Positions 7,629 through 15,849 are shown, counted from the first letter of the stretch. The stretch is DNA of 64,000 nucleotides from Phascolarctobacterium sp. (GCA_030540395.1 JAUNWI010000004.1:105253-169252); one strand, 5' to 3'. Numbers and translations: made by a program. The notes: generated by a model from the letters alone, not told the origin.

Positions 7629-8075
7629 ATGAGTTATGCTTATGACAGGGTGTATTTGGACAAGGCTCGCATTGCTTTAGGCCGCATGCTTGATTTTGCG
7701 GTGTACAATTTGAAGTACGAGATTAGCGAGTTCTTTGATTTGTTTGTCAAGTCCCGGGTGGCCAAGTGCTTTTGCAAGCGGGAAATAGAAAAGATTACCT
7801 CCAAATCTGGCGAGGAGCTGGCTTATGAGGTGCTGGATAGCAATGGCATCAACATGCTGCGCATCAAGCCTAATTATGTAAGCTCCAACAGTGAGGAGTA
7901 TTGGACGGGCTGGGCTGTGGCCTTTTATCAATGGCAAAGGGGCATGAGCTTTGACGATTTGGTGAGCCATGTACCCATCAGCAAAATCACCAAGCTTTAT
8001 AGCTCCTATCACGAAATGGATATTCGCCAGTTTTGCGATAAGGTGGATAGTATGTATCAGCTGAGTGCTGGCTGA
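7629..8075 (+). CDS. Protein of unknown function, 148 aa
   Basis: A soluble alpha-helical protein with no signal peptide. The most distinctive part is EEYWTGWAVAFYQWQRGMSFDDL around residues 95-117. This resembles, from memory, a GW(I/A)LAYYQW-type motif in small Firmicutes proteins that sit beside DUF3791/DUF3990 toxin-antitoxin-like genes, but no partner gene is adjacent here. I do not recognise a function. Start at ATG 7629 is 9 bases after AGGAG; an in-frame GTG at 7623 is too close to it. The gene has its own promoter and terminator, so it is a single-gene unit. Confidence 0.8.
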   Translation: MSYAYDRVYLDKARIALGRMLDFAVYNLKYEISEFFDLFVKSRVAKCFCKREIEKITSKSGEELAYEVLDSNGINMLRIKPNYVSSNSEEYWTGWAVAFYQWQRGMSFDDLVSHVPISKITKLYSSYHEMDIRQFCDKVDSMYQLSAG

Positions 8076-8102
8076 TAAGAAACCAAAATTACAGATTGTA
8101 GT

Positions 8103-8150
8103 ACCCTAGAGTTGCATATCATAATGGCTTCTCTAGGGTGTTTTGTTTTT
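8103..8150 (+). terminator. Terminator after the 148-aa gene
   Basis: Arms ACCCTAGAG (8103-8111) and CTCTAGGGT (8131-8139), followed by GTTTTGTTTTT. Confidence 0.85.
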
Positions 8151-8242
8151 CAAGGGAGGATTTTTCTCTATAATGTAGAATTAAATAAATAAAGTTAGTA
8201 TTTGTAAAGCTGAAAACGCAAGGAAATAAAGGAGGCATATCC

Positions 8243-9850
8243 ATGAAAATTACTTTCTTAGGCGCAGCGCGTACTGTTACCGGCTCCTGCTACCTAATCG
8301 AGGTGGGTGCAAAAAAAATGCTGGTGGACTGCGGCATGTTCCAAGGCTCCAAGCTGGTCAAAGCATTTAACGAAAAAGAATTCCTCTTTAACCCCGGCGA
8401 CATTGACGCCGTAGTTTTGACCCACGCCCATGTGGACCACAGTGGCCTGCTGCCCAAGCTCGTAAAAGAAGGCTATAATGGACCCATTTACTGCACCAAA
8501 TCCACGGAAGAGCTGTGCTCCATCCTGCTGCCAGACAGCGCTCACATCCAGGAAAGCGATGCAGAATTTGCCAATCGTAAAGGCATGCGTGCTGGCAAAA
8601 AATTCGTGGAGCCCCTGTTTACAGTGGATGATGCTAACAGGGCACTGAAGCTTTTCAGAGTCAAAGACTTTGGCAAAGAATTCACCGTTATTCCTGGTGT
8701 TCGAGTTGTTCTGCGCGTGGCTGGCCATATTTTGGGCTCCGCCTTTATTGAAATGACTGTTACCGAGGGCGACAAGCAAACCCGCCTTATTTTTACTGGC
8801 GATATTGGCCAACCAAACCAGCCCATTATCGACGACCCCTCCAAGCTGCCGCCGGCAGATTTTGTTGTGACCGAATCCACCTATGGCAATCGTGTGCACG
8901 AGGCCTATGACAAGGAGGGAGAGCTTGCTGAAATTGTCAACGATACCATGGAGCGGGGTGGCAATTTAATCATTCCTGCCTTCGCCGTAGGTCGTACCCA
9001 AGTGCTTTTGTACTATTTCCAAAAGCTCATCAGCGAGGGGAAAATTCCCGAGGTGCCCATTTATGTGGATAGCCCCATGGCTAACAGGGCCACGGCCATC
9101 ACTTTGACTAATCCGGAAGAATATGATGAAGAGGCGAGAGCGCTGTACGAAATGCAGGGCCGCCGTCTTGTTGCTATGCACAACCTGCGCTTTACGGCTA
9201 CTGCCCAGGAATCCATGGCCATTAATGATACCCCTGGTCCCAAGATTATTTTGTCCGCCAGCGGCATGGCCGATGCGGGTCGCATTTTGCACCATTTGAA
9301 GCATAACCTGTGGCGCAAGGAATGCAGTGTGGTTTTCGCCGGCTTCCAGGCCGAGGGCTCCTTGGGGCGCCAAATTATCGAGGGTGCCAAAAAGGTAAAG
9401 ATTATGGGCGAAACCATTAGCGTTTGCGCTAAGATTTACAACATGAAGGGCTTTTCCGCCCATGCAGATAAGGAACAGCTCATGGCCTGGTACAGCGGCA
9501 TGCAGACCAGTCCCAAGGCCTTTTTTGTAACCCATGGTGAAATCGATGCCTCCCTGGCCCTAGCCGACGAGCTGGGCCGCAAGCTGGGCACTGCTACCTA
9601 TGTACCGCATTTTGGTGATACTGTGGAAATCACTGGCACCGAGTGGCAGGTGCATGCTTCCGAGGTTGTGCAGGCAGAGCCTGCTGCATTGGAGCTGCGC
9701 TCTTACCTGCAGGGCATGGAAAGAGATTACCTCTTGCAGCGTAGCAAAATCGAGCAGATTGTTACTCGCGATGCCGCCAAGGTGGACCTGGTACGCAAGA
9801 AGATGGAGAAGCTGCGTAAGTACATGGATGATTTGCTGAAGGATATTTAA
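8243..9850 (+). CDS. Metallo-beta-lactamase / beta-CASP family nuclease
   Basis: A 535-aa protein of the CPSF73-like (COG1236) metallo-beta-lactamase group. The metal-binding motif THAHVDHSG places His61, His63, Asp65 and His66; further ligands are in GHILGSAF and FTGDIGQ. The beta-CASP insertion follows (VTESTYGNR, PAFAVGRTQ, SASGMADAGR), and GFSAHAD supplies the last metal ligand. Bacterial members are thought to be RNases, although their targets are mostly unproved. The C-terminal region (about 455-535) is helical and charged. The AAGGAGG site is 8 bases before the ATG. It appears to be transcribed alone. Confidence 0.9.
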   Translation: MKITFLGAARTVTGSCYLIEVGAKKMLVDCGMFQGSKLVKAFNEKEFLFNPGDIDAVVLTHAHVDHSGLLPKLVKEGYNGPIYCTKSTEELCSILLPDSAHIQESDAEFANRKGMRAGKKFVEPLFTVDDANRALKLFRVKDFGKEFTVIPGVRVVLRVAGHILGSAFIEMTVTEGDKQTRLIFTGDIGQPNQPIIDDPSKLPPADFVVTESTYGNRVHEAYDKEGELAEIVNDTMERGGNLIIPAFAVGRTQVLLYYFQKLISEGKIPEVPIYVDSPMANRATAITLTNPEEYDEEARALYEMQGRRLVAMHNLRFTATAQESMAINDTPGPKIILSASGMADAGRILHHLKHNLWRKECSVVFAGFQAEGSLGRQIIEGAKKVKIMGETISVCAKIYNMKGFSAHADKEQLMAWYSGMQTSPKAFFVTHGEIDASLALADELGRKLGTATYVPHFGDTVEITGTEWQVHASEVVQAEPAALELRSYLQGMERDYLLQRSKIEQIVTRDAAKVDLVRKKMEKLRKYMDDLLKDI

Positions 9851-10011
9851 GCTGGTGCGCAAGACTAGCTTGCCTGCACTTATATAAGGGATGCTGTTTG
9901 CGATGAAGGGAGCACACTTAGGCGTTGTGCGTTTACAGTGAATAGATTCCTCTTGTGGTGGTACTTGTGTTAAATCTTGCAAAAAAATAAGAAAAAAATA
10001 CGCCAAAAAGC
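9851..10011. other. Intergenic, no gene seen
   Basis: A weak hairpin follows the stop (GTGCGCAAG / CTTGCCTGCAC, one bulge) without a T-run. Nothing else was recognised before the T-box promoter. Confidence 0.5.
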
Positions 10012-10040
10012 TTGACAGATACAAAGTGTGTTGTTATACT
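10012..10040 (+). promoter_or_regulatory. Promoter of the leucine T-box transcript
   Basis: TTGACA-17-TATACT. Transcription would begin near 10047, at the start of the T-box leader. Confidence 0.85.
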
Positions 10041-10046
10041 ATCTAT

Positions 10047-10300
10047 AATTTACACCGAAGTGAATTACACATTATCCATCGGCTGTGAACAGGAATAAAA
10101 TGACAACAGGCTTTAGAGAGTCAGCGGTTGGTGCAAGCTGACGAAATGGCGTTATTTTTCTCACCTGGGAGCCCTTGCTACGAGTTCGTCGTGAGATGAT
10201 GTAGGAGCAAGCGTCAGCTGCGTTAAAGCTCAAGAGTATAATGTAGGGTGGTACCGCGTTAACGACGCCCCTACCGGCAGTGCCGGTAGGGGCTTTTCTT
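10047..10300 (+). promoter_or_regulatory. T-box leader with a CTC (Leu) specifier
   Basis: The conserved T-box AGGGTGGTACCGCG is at 10245-10258. Stem I has the AGAGAG bulge and the GGTTGGTGCAAGC distal loop at about 10115-10135. On its 3' side the triplet CTC (10160-10162) is followed by ACC and GGGAGC, the same arrangement as TGG-ACC in the trp leader of this window; CTC is a leucine codon. A 12-bp terminator stem (10267-10278 with 10282-10293) and T-run follow and would compete with the antiterminator. Uncharged tRNA-Leu should therefore switch on the lyase/TRAP operon. The class is certain; the specifier is read by analogy. Confidence 0.9.
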
Positions 10301-10323
10301 ATGTCAGAGGAGGAATTAACTAT

Positions 10324-11190
10324 ATGCTTAATCCTGGTAAAAAATTGCGCGAGCGACTGGCTCGACCGGACATTTTGGTGCTGCCCGGTGTTTATGATGC
10401 ACTATCTGCCAAGGTAGCTGTGCAGGCCGGCTTCGACGGCCTGGTAATGGGGGGCTACGCCATCGCGGCTTCCCGCTTGGCGGAGCCCGATGTGGGCTAT
10501 CTTTCCATGACAGAAATGGCAGCTGCCTTGCGCGTAATTACTAACGCTGTGGACGTTCCCGTTTTGGCAGACGGGGACACGGGTTATGGCAATGCGCTCA
10601 GCGTGCAGCGCACGCTGCGTGAATATGAGCACGCCGGCGCCGCCGGCGTGCTGTTCGAGGACCAGGTGTGGCCCAAGCGTTGCGGCCACATGGCGGGTAA
10701 GCAGGTCATTGAGGCCGCCGAGCACGCGCGTAAGCTGCGGGCGGCGGCGGACGCGAAGACCAACCCCGACACGTTGCTCATCGCCCGCACGGACTCCCGC
10801 GCTGTGTATGGCTTAGATGCAGCTATTGAGCGCGGCAAGCTGTACCTCGATAGCGGTGCTGAGGCGCTCTTTATCGAAGCGCCCCAAAACGAATGGGAGC
10901 TGGAGGAAATTGCCAAGGCCTTCCCGGACACTATTCTTCTTGCTAACATGATTGAGGGCGGACGTACGCCGAACCTGACCAGCAAGGATTTGGAAAATCT
11001 GGGCTTTGACATCGTCTTTTGGCCCTGTACCCTGGTTTACACCGTAACCAAGGCGCTAGGCGAAGTGCTGCGTACCCTGCGTGACGAGGGTACTACTAAT
11101 AGTGTCCACGATAAAATGCTCAGCTTTAGTCAATTTAACAGCTTCATTGGTCTTGATGACTACAATGAACTGGATAAAAAATACAAATAA
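10324..11190 (+). CDS. Isocitrate lyase / PEP mutase superfamily lyase
   Basis: A 288-aa (beta/alpha)8 enzyme of the ICL/PEPM superfamily. Visible signatures are the metal-binding DGDTGYGN (83-90), FEDQ (111-114) and the catalytic loop KRCGHM (118-123), whose Cys is the general base in methylisocitrate and dimethylmalate lyases. Members cleave 2-hydroxy di- or tricarboxylates to pyruvate or glyoxylate plus a second acid. The exact substrate is open (methylisocitrate, 2,3-dimethylmalate, oxaloacetate and others). It lies behind a leucine-type T-box and just ahead of a TRAP carrier, which suggests it processes the imported acid. Residues 102-109 are coded by a 25-bp near-perfect palindrome. Confidence 0.9.
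   Translation: MLNPGKKLRERLARPDILVLPGVYDALSAKVAVQAGFDGLVMGGYAIAASRLAEPDVGYLSMTEMAAALRVITNAVDVPVLADGDTGYGNALSVQRTLREYEHAGAAGVLFEDQVWPKRCGHMAGKQVIEAAEHARKLRAAADAKTNPDTLLIARTDSRAVYGLDAAIERGKLYLDSGAEALFIEAPQNEWELEEIAKAFPDTILLANMIEGGRTPNLTSKDLENLGFDIVFWPCTLVYTVTKALGEVLRTLRDEGTTNSVHDKMLSFSQFNSFIGLDDYNELDKKYK
10628..10652. repeat. 25-bp inverted repeat inside the lyase gene
   Basis: Arms AGCACGCCGGCG / CGCCGGCGTGCT with a single spacer base, the longest of the intragenic palindromes. It lies in a GC-rich patch of about 170 bases within a less GC-rich gene. Confidence 0.95.
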
Positions 11191-11250
11191 TAAATTTTTT
11201 TACAAACAAAAAATAAGCGAAGCTGCTTATGAAGAAAGGAAGTTGTGTTT

Positions 11251-12273
11251 ATGAAAATCTCCAAGAAGTTTACCGCTGTTGCTTTAATTGCTGCTATGGC
11301 TCTCATCGCTGGTTGTGGCGGTGGCGAAAAGAAGGCTGATGCTCCCAAAGGTGCTGACAAGAAGATCACCCTGAAATTGGCTGCTCAATTGCCCGCTTCT
11401 CACTGGCTAGTAAAAAATATGGATAACCTGAAAACCAAGGTTGCTGCTAAGACCAATAACACTGTAGAAATCCAAATTTCTGCTGCTGGCGCTACCTTTA
11501 AGGATAAAAACATGAACGATGCTATCGTATCCGGTGCTTTGGATATGGGCCTGAACACTGTTGGCCGTTGGGCACAGGTTATTCCCGCTATGAACGTATT
11601 TGACGTTCCCTTCCTGTTCCCCTCCTATGAACAAATTGACAAGGCTATCGATGGTGGCGTTGGCAAGATGCTGGGCGACGAGCTGCAAAAGAAGGGCGTT
11701 CGTCCTTTGATTTGGGCTGACTATGGCTTTGTACAATTCGCTAACAACAAAAAGCTCTGCAAGACTCCTGCTGACTTCGAAGGCATGAAGATTCGTGGCT
11801 ATTCCAAATATTCCTCCGAAACCATTAAAGCTATCGGCGCTTCTTCTACTACCATGAGCTCCGGTGAAGTTTACATGGCGATCAAGAACGGTACTCTGGA
11901 TGGCCAAATCTCCGGTACTCCTGCTATGATCAGCCGCAAAATGTACGAGGTTCATAAATATCTGACCATTACCAACAATGCTTCTCCTGAATTCATCGTT
12001 GCTATGAACGAAAAATCCTTCCAAAAACTGAGCGCTAACCAACAGAAGGCTTTGCTGGAGGCTGCCCAAGAGGTTCGTGACGACATTCGTAAGCAAGCTA
12101 AGTCCGAAGATTTGAAGGCTAATGAAGAAATGAAGAAGAACGGCTGCGAGCTGTACTACATGACTCCGGAAGATATCAAGGTATGGCAAGCTAAGACCAA
12201 ACCGGTTTGGGATCTGTTCATTAAAGAAAACGGTGAGGTTGGTAAGAAGCTCATCGAAATGTGCTCCAAATAA
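11251..12273 (+). CDS. dctP: TRAP transporter solute-binding lipoprotein, DctP family
   Basis: A 340-aa extracytoplasmic binding protein with a lipoprotein signal; the lipobox LIAGC ends at Cys22, followed by GGG. The body has DctP-family features: a PFLFPSYEQ segment, IRGYSKYSSE with the Arg that usually contacts the ligand carboxylate, and an E-V-Y-M-A-(I)-K-N-G-T-L-D-G motif. It delivers an organic acid, usually a carboxylate, to DctQM. Start at ATG 11251 uses GAAAGGAAG; a GTG at 11245 is less likely. It lies 60 bases after the lyase with no terminator between, so it is probably under the same T-box. Confidence 0.93.
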   Translation: MKISKKFTAVALIAAMALIAGCGGGEKKADAPKGADKKITLKLAAQLPASHWLVKNMDNLKTKVAAKTNNTVEIQISAAGATFKDKNMNDAIVSGALDMGLNTVGRWAQVIPAMNVFDVPFLFPSYEQIDKAIDGGVGKMLGDELQKKGVRPLIWADYGFVQFANNKKLCKTPADFEGMKIRGYSKYSSETIKAIGASSTTMSSGEVYMAIKNGTLDGQISGTPAMISRKMYEVHKYLTITNNASPEFIVAMNEKSFQKLSANQQKALLEAAQEVRDDIRKQAKSEDLKANEEMKKNGCELYYMTPEDIKVWQAKTKPVWDLFIKENGEVGKKLIEMCSK

Positions 12274-12307
12274 TAGTTCCGATTTTATTTGATTTGAATT
12301 TGCTTTG

Positions 12308-12337
12308 AAAAGGAGTCGCTTATAAGTGGCTCCTTTT
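12308..12337 (+). terminator. Strong hairpin between dctP and dctQ
   Basis: AAAAGGAG (12308-12315) pairs with CTCCTTTT (12330-12337) and the stem continues inward to a TATA loop. It is likely an RNA-stabilising or partial termination element that leaves more binding protein than membrane protein. Confidence 0.7.
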
Positions 12338-12355
12338 AGAATTGAGAGGTTATCT

Positions 12356-12874
12356 GTGAAAAGTTTTCTTGATGCAATGAAAAGCTTTTTGGATAAGGTT
12401 ACCTATATTGTAGGCTGCTTTGCCGGATTGCTGATTTTTTGCTGTGGCATGATGATTGCTTATGAGGTTGTGTGCCGCAGCGTCTTCAATGCCCCTACAG
12501 AGTGGGTTATGGAGCTGGCTACCTATTGCGTGACTGTTGCCGGCTTCTTGGGCATGAGCGTTACCTATGCTGCCAAAAAGCATATCCATGTTGACTTGCT
12601 TTTGACCCAGCTGAGCAAATCCACCTGCGATAAGCTGGAAATCGTGACCACCTTAGTAGGCGCATTCTATAGCTTTATCTTCATGGTAAAGGGCGCTCAA
12701 ATGGTTATGCTGTCCCATGAGCTGAACAACTGCGCTCCTACTACTTTGCAAACACCGCTGTGGATTCCTCAGTCCGCTATGCCGATTGGTATGGGCATTT
12801 TGTTCCTGTATTTAGTACATGACTTTTTAGAAAAGGTATATGTAACTTTTTGTAGCAAGGAGGTAAACGAATAA
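12356..12874 (+). CDS. dctQ: TRAP transporter small membrane subunit, DctQ
   Basis: A 172-aa protein with four hydrophobic segments and the DctQ-typical EWVMELATYCVTVAGFLGMSVTYAAKKHIHVDLL region (quoted features: E-W-V-x-E and H-I-x-V-D). It pairs with DctM to form the Na+-driven TRAP permease. Start at GTG 12356 is 7 bases after AGAGG; an upstream in-frame GTG at 12326 lies inside the strong hairpin at 12308-12337 and is unlikely. The stop overlaps the dctM start (TAATG). Confidence 0.9.
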   Translation: MKSFLDAMKSFLDKVTYIVGCFAGLLIFCCGMMIAYEVVCRSVFNAPTEWVMELATYCVTVAGFLGMSVTYAAKKHIHVDLLLTQLSKSTCDKLEIVTTLVGAFYSFIFMVKGAQMVMLSHELNNCAPTTLQTPLWIPQSAMPIGMGILFLYLVHDFLEKVYVTFCSKEVNE

Positions 12875-14154
12875 TGATTGCAACCTTTACCATTATTTTG
12901 TTTTTCCTGCTGCTGATTGGTCTGCCCGTAGCCTTTTCCTTAGGCATGGGCGGCATTGCCGGTATCTTTGCCTTTATGGGCGGTACCAGCGAGGCTCTCT
13001 CCCAGGTTCCCATTATTGGCTACCAATCCATTGATGACTTTGTTTTGACTGCTGTGCCCCTGTATATCCTTATGAGCCAAATCCTTTTGGAGGGCAAGGT
13101 GGGCAGCAACCTGTTCGAGCTGGCTAATAAATGGCTGCGTCATTTGCCTGGCGGTTTGGGCATTGCTACCGTTATTGCCTGCGCTATTTTTGCGGCGATT
13201 ACAGGCTCTTCCGTAGCCTGCGCTGTAACCATCGGCGCCATTGCCATTCCGGAAATGCTGTCCCGTGGCTATGACCGTGCTACCGTTTTGGGATCCGTAG
13301 CTGCTGGCGGTACCTTGGGTATTTTGATTCCTCCGTCCATTCCCATGATTCTTTACAGCGCTATTACTGATGAATCCGTGGGCAAGCTGTTTATGTCCGG
13401 CGTTTTCCCCGGCGTAATCATGACCTTGATGTTCACTGCCATCGTAGTAATGCGTTCCCGCCATTTGAAGCGTGAGGCTCCGGCTACTTGGCAGGAGCGC
13501 ATAGACGAGCTGAAGAAGTCCTTCTGGGGCCTGCTGCTGCCGGTTATTGTTGTTGGCGGTATCTACACCGGTATCTTTACTCCCACCGAAGCCGCTGCCA
13601 TCGGCACTGTTTACAGCATTATCATCACCATGCTGATCTACAGAACCTTGACTCCCATGGATATGCCGAAAATCCTGAAGGACACTGTTAAGACCACCTG
13701 CATGATTTTTGCGATTATGATTGGTGCTAACCTGTTTGGCTTTGTATTGACCATTTTGGAAGCTCCGCAGGCTCTGACCGAGTCCGTGGTTGGCATTACC
13801 AACAACAAGTGGTTTGTTTTCTTAGCTATCAACATTCTGCTTTTGTTCCTGGGCACCATTTTGGAATCTGTTTCCATTATCTTTATCGCCCTGCCGATTA
13901 TTTTCCCGCTTATTTGTAGCGTTGGCTTTGACCCCATTTGGTTCAACGTTGTTATGCTGTTGAATCTGGAGCTGGCCCTGATTACTCCGCCTGTAGGCAT
14001 GAACCTGTTTGTATTGAAGGGCATCAGCCCGGATAGCTCTATGACTGATATCGTAAAGGGCGTTATTCCCTTTGGCTTAGCCATGGCTCTTTTGATTCTC
14101 ATTTTGTGCTTCTTCCCCGAGCTGGCCACCTGGCTGCCCTCTGTAGTTAAATAA
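12874..14154 (+). CDS. dctM: TRAP transporter large membrane subunit, DctM
   Basis: A 426-aa polytopic protein with the DctM signatures GSSVACAVTIGAIAIPEM, GTLGILIPPSIPMILY and LITPPVGMNLFV, the last forming the second half of the inverted-repeat elevator fold. It is the transport subunit of the TRAP system with DctP and DctQ. It has the usual family length and ends the operon before a strong terminator. The substrate is not readable from sequence. The lyase at the head of the operon suggests a hydroxy- or oxo-acid. Confidence 0.95.
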   Translation: MIATFTIILFFLLLIGLPVAFSLGMGGIAGIFAFMGGTSEALSQVPIIGYQSIDDFVLTAVPLYILMSQILLEGKVGSNLFELANKWLRHLPGGLGIATVIACAIFAAITGSSVACAVTIGAIAIPEMLSRGYDRATVLGSVAAGGTLGILIPPSIPMILYSAITDESVGKLFMSGVFPGVIMTLMFTAIVVMRSRHLKREAPATWQERIDELKKSFWGLLLPVIVVGGIYTGIFTPTEAAAIGTVYSIIITMLIYRTLTPMDMPKILKDTVKTTCMIFAIMIGANLFGFVLTILEAPQALTESVVGITNNKWFVFLAINILLLFLGTILESVSIIFIALPIIFPLICSVGFDPIWFNVVMLLNLELALITPPVGMNLFVLKGISPDSSMTDIVKGVIPFGLAMALLILILCFFPELATWLPSVVK

Positions 14155-14176
14155 TTCAACTCCTCTCACTGTATTG

Positions 14177-14210
14177 ACCCGAGCCTGAATGATAGGCTCG
14201 GGTATTTTTT
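14177..14210 (+). terminator. Terminator of the lyase/TRAP operon
   Basis: ACCCGAGCCT pairs with AGGCTCGGGT across a 7-nt loop and is followed by ATTTTTT. Confidence 0.9.
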
Positions 14211-14257
14211 GTGCTTCTAAAGAGCTTGCATGGCAGGATTTTTTTGCTAAAAAATAC

Positions 14258-14286
14258 TTGCCAAATTCTTTAATCTATGGTATTAT
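14258..14286 (+). promoter_or_regulatory. Promoter of the tRNA cluster
   Basis: TTGCCA-17-TATTAT, ending 25 bases before tRNA-Asp. Confidence 0.7.
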
Positions 14287-14311
14287 ATATACCTGTCAGA
14301 CACCTGACATT

Positions 14312-14388
14312 GGCCCGGTGGTTCAGTTGGTTAGAATGCCGCCCTGTCACGGCGGAGGTCGTGGGTTCGAGTCCCATCCGGGTCGCCA
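14312..14388 (+). tRNA. tRNA-Asp (GTC)
   Basis: A 77-nt cloverleaf. The acceptor GGCCCGG pairs with CCGGGTC with one G-T pair, the discriminator is G and CCA is encoded. Anticodon loop CTGTCAC gives GTC. Confidence 0.97.
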
Positions 14389-14390
14389 AT

Positions 14391-14465
<75 letters not shown>

Positions 14466-14466
14466 T

Positions 14467-14540
14467 AGGGGTATAGTTCAATGGTAGAGCACCGGTCTCC
14501 AAAACCGTCGATCTGGGTTCGAGTCCTAGTACCCCTGCCA
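14467..14540 (+). tRNA. tRNA-Trp (CCA)
   Basis: A 74-nt cloverleaf. The acceptor AGGGGTA pairs with TACCCCT, the discriminator is G and CCA is encoded. Anticodon loop CTCCAAA gives CCA. The top pair of the anticodon stem is a C-T mismatch (stem CCGGT / ACCGT). Confidence 0.96.
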
Positions 14541-14551
14541 TTAAAAAATTA

Positions 14552-14592
14552 GCCTAAGAACATTAATCTTGTTCTTGGGCTTTTATTTTTTT
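14552..14592 (+). terminator. Terminator of the tRNA cluster
   Basis: GCCTAAGAACA pairs with TGTTCTTGGGC (one G-T pair), followed by TTTTATTTTTTT. Confidence 0.9.
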
Positions 14593-14631
14593 GCAAGTCT
14601 TGCCTTTTGACTACCTTTTCTGCGGAAAAAG

Positions 14632-14640
14632 TGCTATAAT
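14632..14640 (+). promoter_or_regulatory. Extended -10 promoter of the PepT-like gene
   Basis: TGCTATAAT. A TTGACT lies 22 bases upstream, too far for a normal -35, so the TGn element probably compensates. Confidence 0.5.
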
Positions 14641-14714
14641 TTTAAAAGACAAATTGTTATTGAATTGTCATTTTGTTATGTACTAAATTGCAATAGAAAT
14701 GAAGGAGTTTTCAC

Positions 14715-15839
14715 ATGATTAATGAAGCTAGACTGTTAAATGAATTTATTGAGCTGGTTAGCGTTCCCTGCCCCAGCAAGGACGAAAAGGCGGAAGCCGA
14801 GCTGATTATGGCTAAGCTGCGGGAGCTGGGCTTGGAGCCTGTTATGGACAAGGCCAACGAAAAAACTGGCGGTACCTGCGGCAATGTGTGGGCCTATGTA
14901 AAGGGCACTGTGGCCGATGCACCTACGTTACTTTTTGAAGCGCACATGGATTCTGTAGCACCCACCACTGGCACCAAGGTTGTGCGCAAGGATGGTGTGC
15001 TCTATAGCGATGGCACCACTACCTTGGGCGGTGACGATAAAGTGGGTGTAGCCGGTATGCTGGAGGCAGTGCGTGCGCTGAAGGAGGATGGCGTGGCTCA
15101 TGGCGATATCCAGCTGCTTTTTACCATCAGCGAAGAAATTGGCTGCCTTGGCGTTGTCAATCTGGATAAATCCTGGATTAAGGCTGATTACGGTTATTGC
15201 ATGGATATTGGTGGCAATATGGGCGAAATCACCTATGCTGCTCCCAAGCTTTACGATATTTACGTTACGGTAAAGGGCAAGGCTGCCCATGCAGGCATTG
15301 CTCCGGAAGAAGGCGTAAACGCTATTATGCTTGCTGCGGAGGCACTGAGCAAGCTGCCTGCCTATGGCCGTATTGATGAAGAAACCACCTTTAATATTGG
15401 CGTTTTCAATGCTGGCATTGGCACTAACATCGTTTGCCCCGAGGCTAAATTTGTTATCGATATGCGCTCTTTAAATGTACCGAAGCTGGAAAAGCTCAAG
15501 GACGACACCATTGCCCTGATTAAAGAGACAGTTGAGACTGGCAATGGTCAGGTAGAATTTGAAGTTGTGGAGGGCTGCCCCGCAGTGGAGCTTTCCAAGG
15601 ACCATCCCTGCATCGAGCTGGCTAAGCGTTCTGCGGAGCGCTTGGGCTTTAAGGTGGAGCTCAAGACTACCGGTGGCTGCAGTGATGGCAACTATCTTTG
15701 CGGCTACGGCCTGCCCTGCGGCCTTTTGGCAACGGGCATGAGCAATGTGCATACTACGGAAGAATATTTGAAGGAAAGCGATTTGTACGACACTGCCCGC
15801 TGGATTTATGAAACCGTGAAGGTGGCAGCGGAAAAATAA
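14715..15839 (+). CDS. M20 family peptidase, PepT-like
   Basis: A 374-aa zinc peptidase of the M20/M28/PepT-like group. Metal ligands can be placed in AHMDSV (His near 77), GGDDK (bridging Asp near 105), SEEIG (catalytic Glu and ligand, near 139-140), DIGG, and NVHTTEE (His near 353). A dimerisation lid domain lies between about 175 and 290, starting AHAGIAPEEGVNAI. It probably trims small cytoplasmic peptides. It differs from the true pepT at the right end of this window. It is followed 10 bases later by the exonuclease III gene, so the two likely form an operon. Confidence 0.9.
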   Translation: MINEARLLNEFIELVSVPCPSKDEKAEAELIMAKLRELGLEPVMDKANEKTGGTCGNVWAYVKGTVADAPTLLFEAHMDSVAPTTGTKVVRKDGVLYSDGTTTLGGDDKVGVAGMLEAVRALKEDGVAHGDIQLLFTISEEIGCLGVVNLDKSWIKADYGYCMDIGGNMGEITYAAPKLYDIYVTVKGKAAHAGIAPEEGVNAIMLAAEALSKLPAYGRIDEETTFNIGVFNAGIGTNIVCPEAKFVIDMRSLNVPKLEKLKDDTIALIKETVETGNGQVEFEVVEGCPAVELSKDHPCIELAKRSAERLGFKVELKTTGGCSDGNYLCGYGLPCGLLATGMSNVHTTEEYLKESDLYDTARWIYETVKVAAEK

Positions 15840-15849
15840 GAGGTGACTT

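Noticed and set aside
14257..14300. A second tRNA or small gene before tRNA-Asp
   Set aside because: Only promoter-like boxes are visible and there is no cloverleaf.
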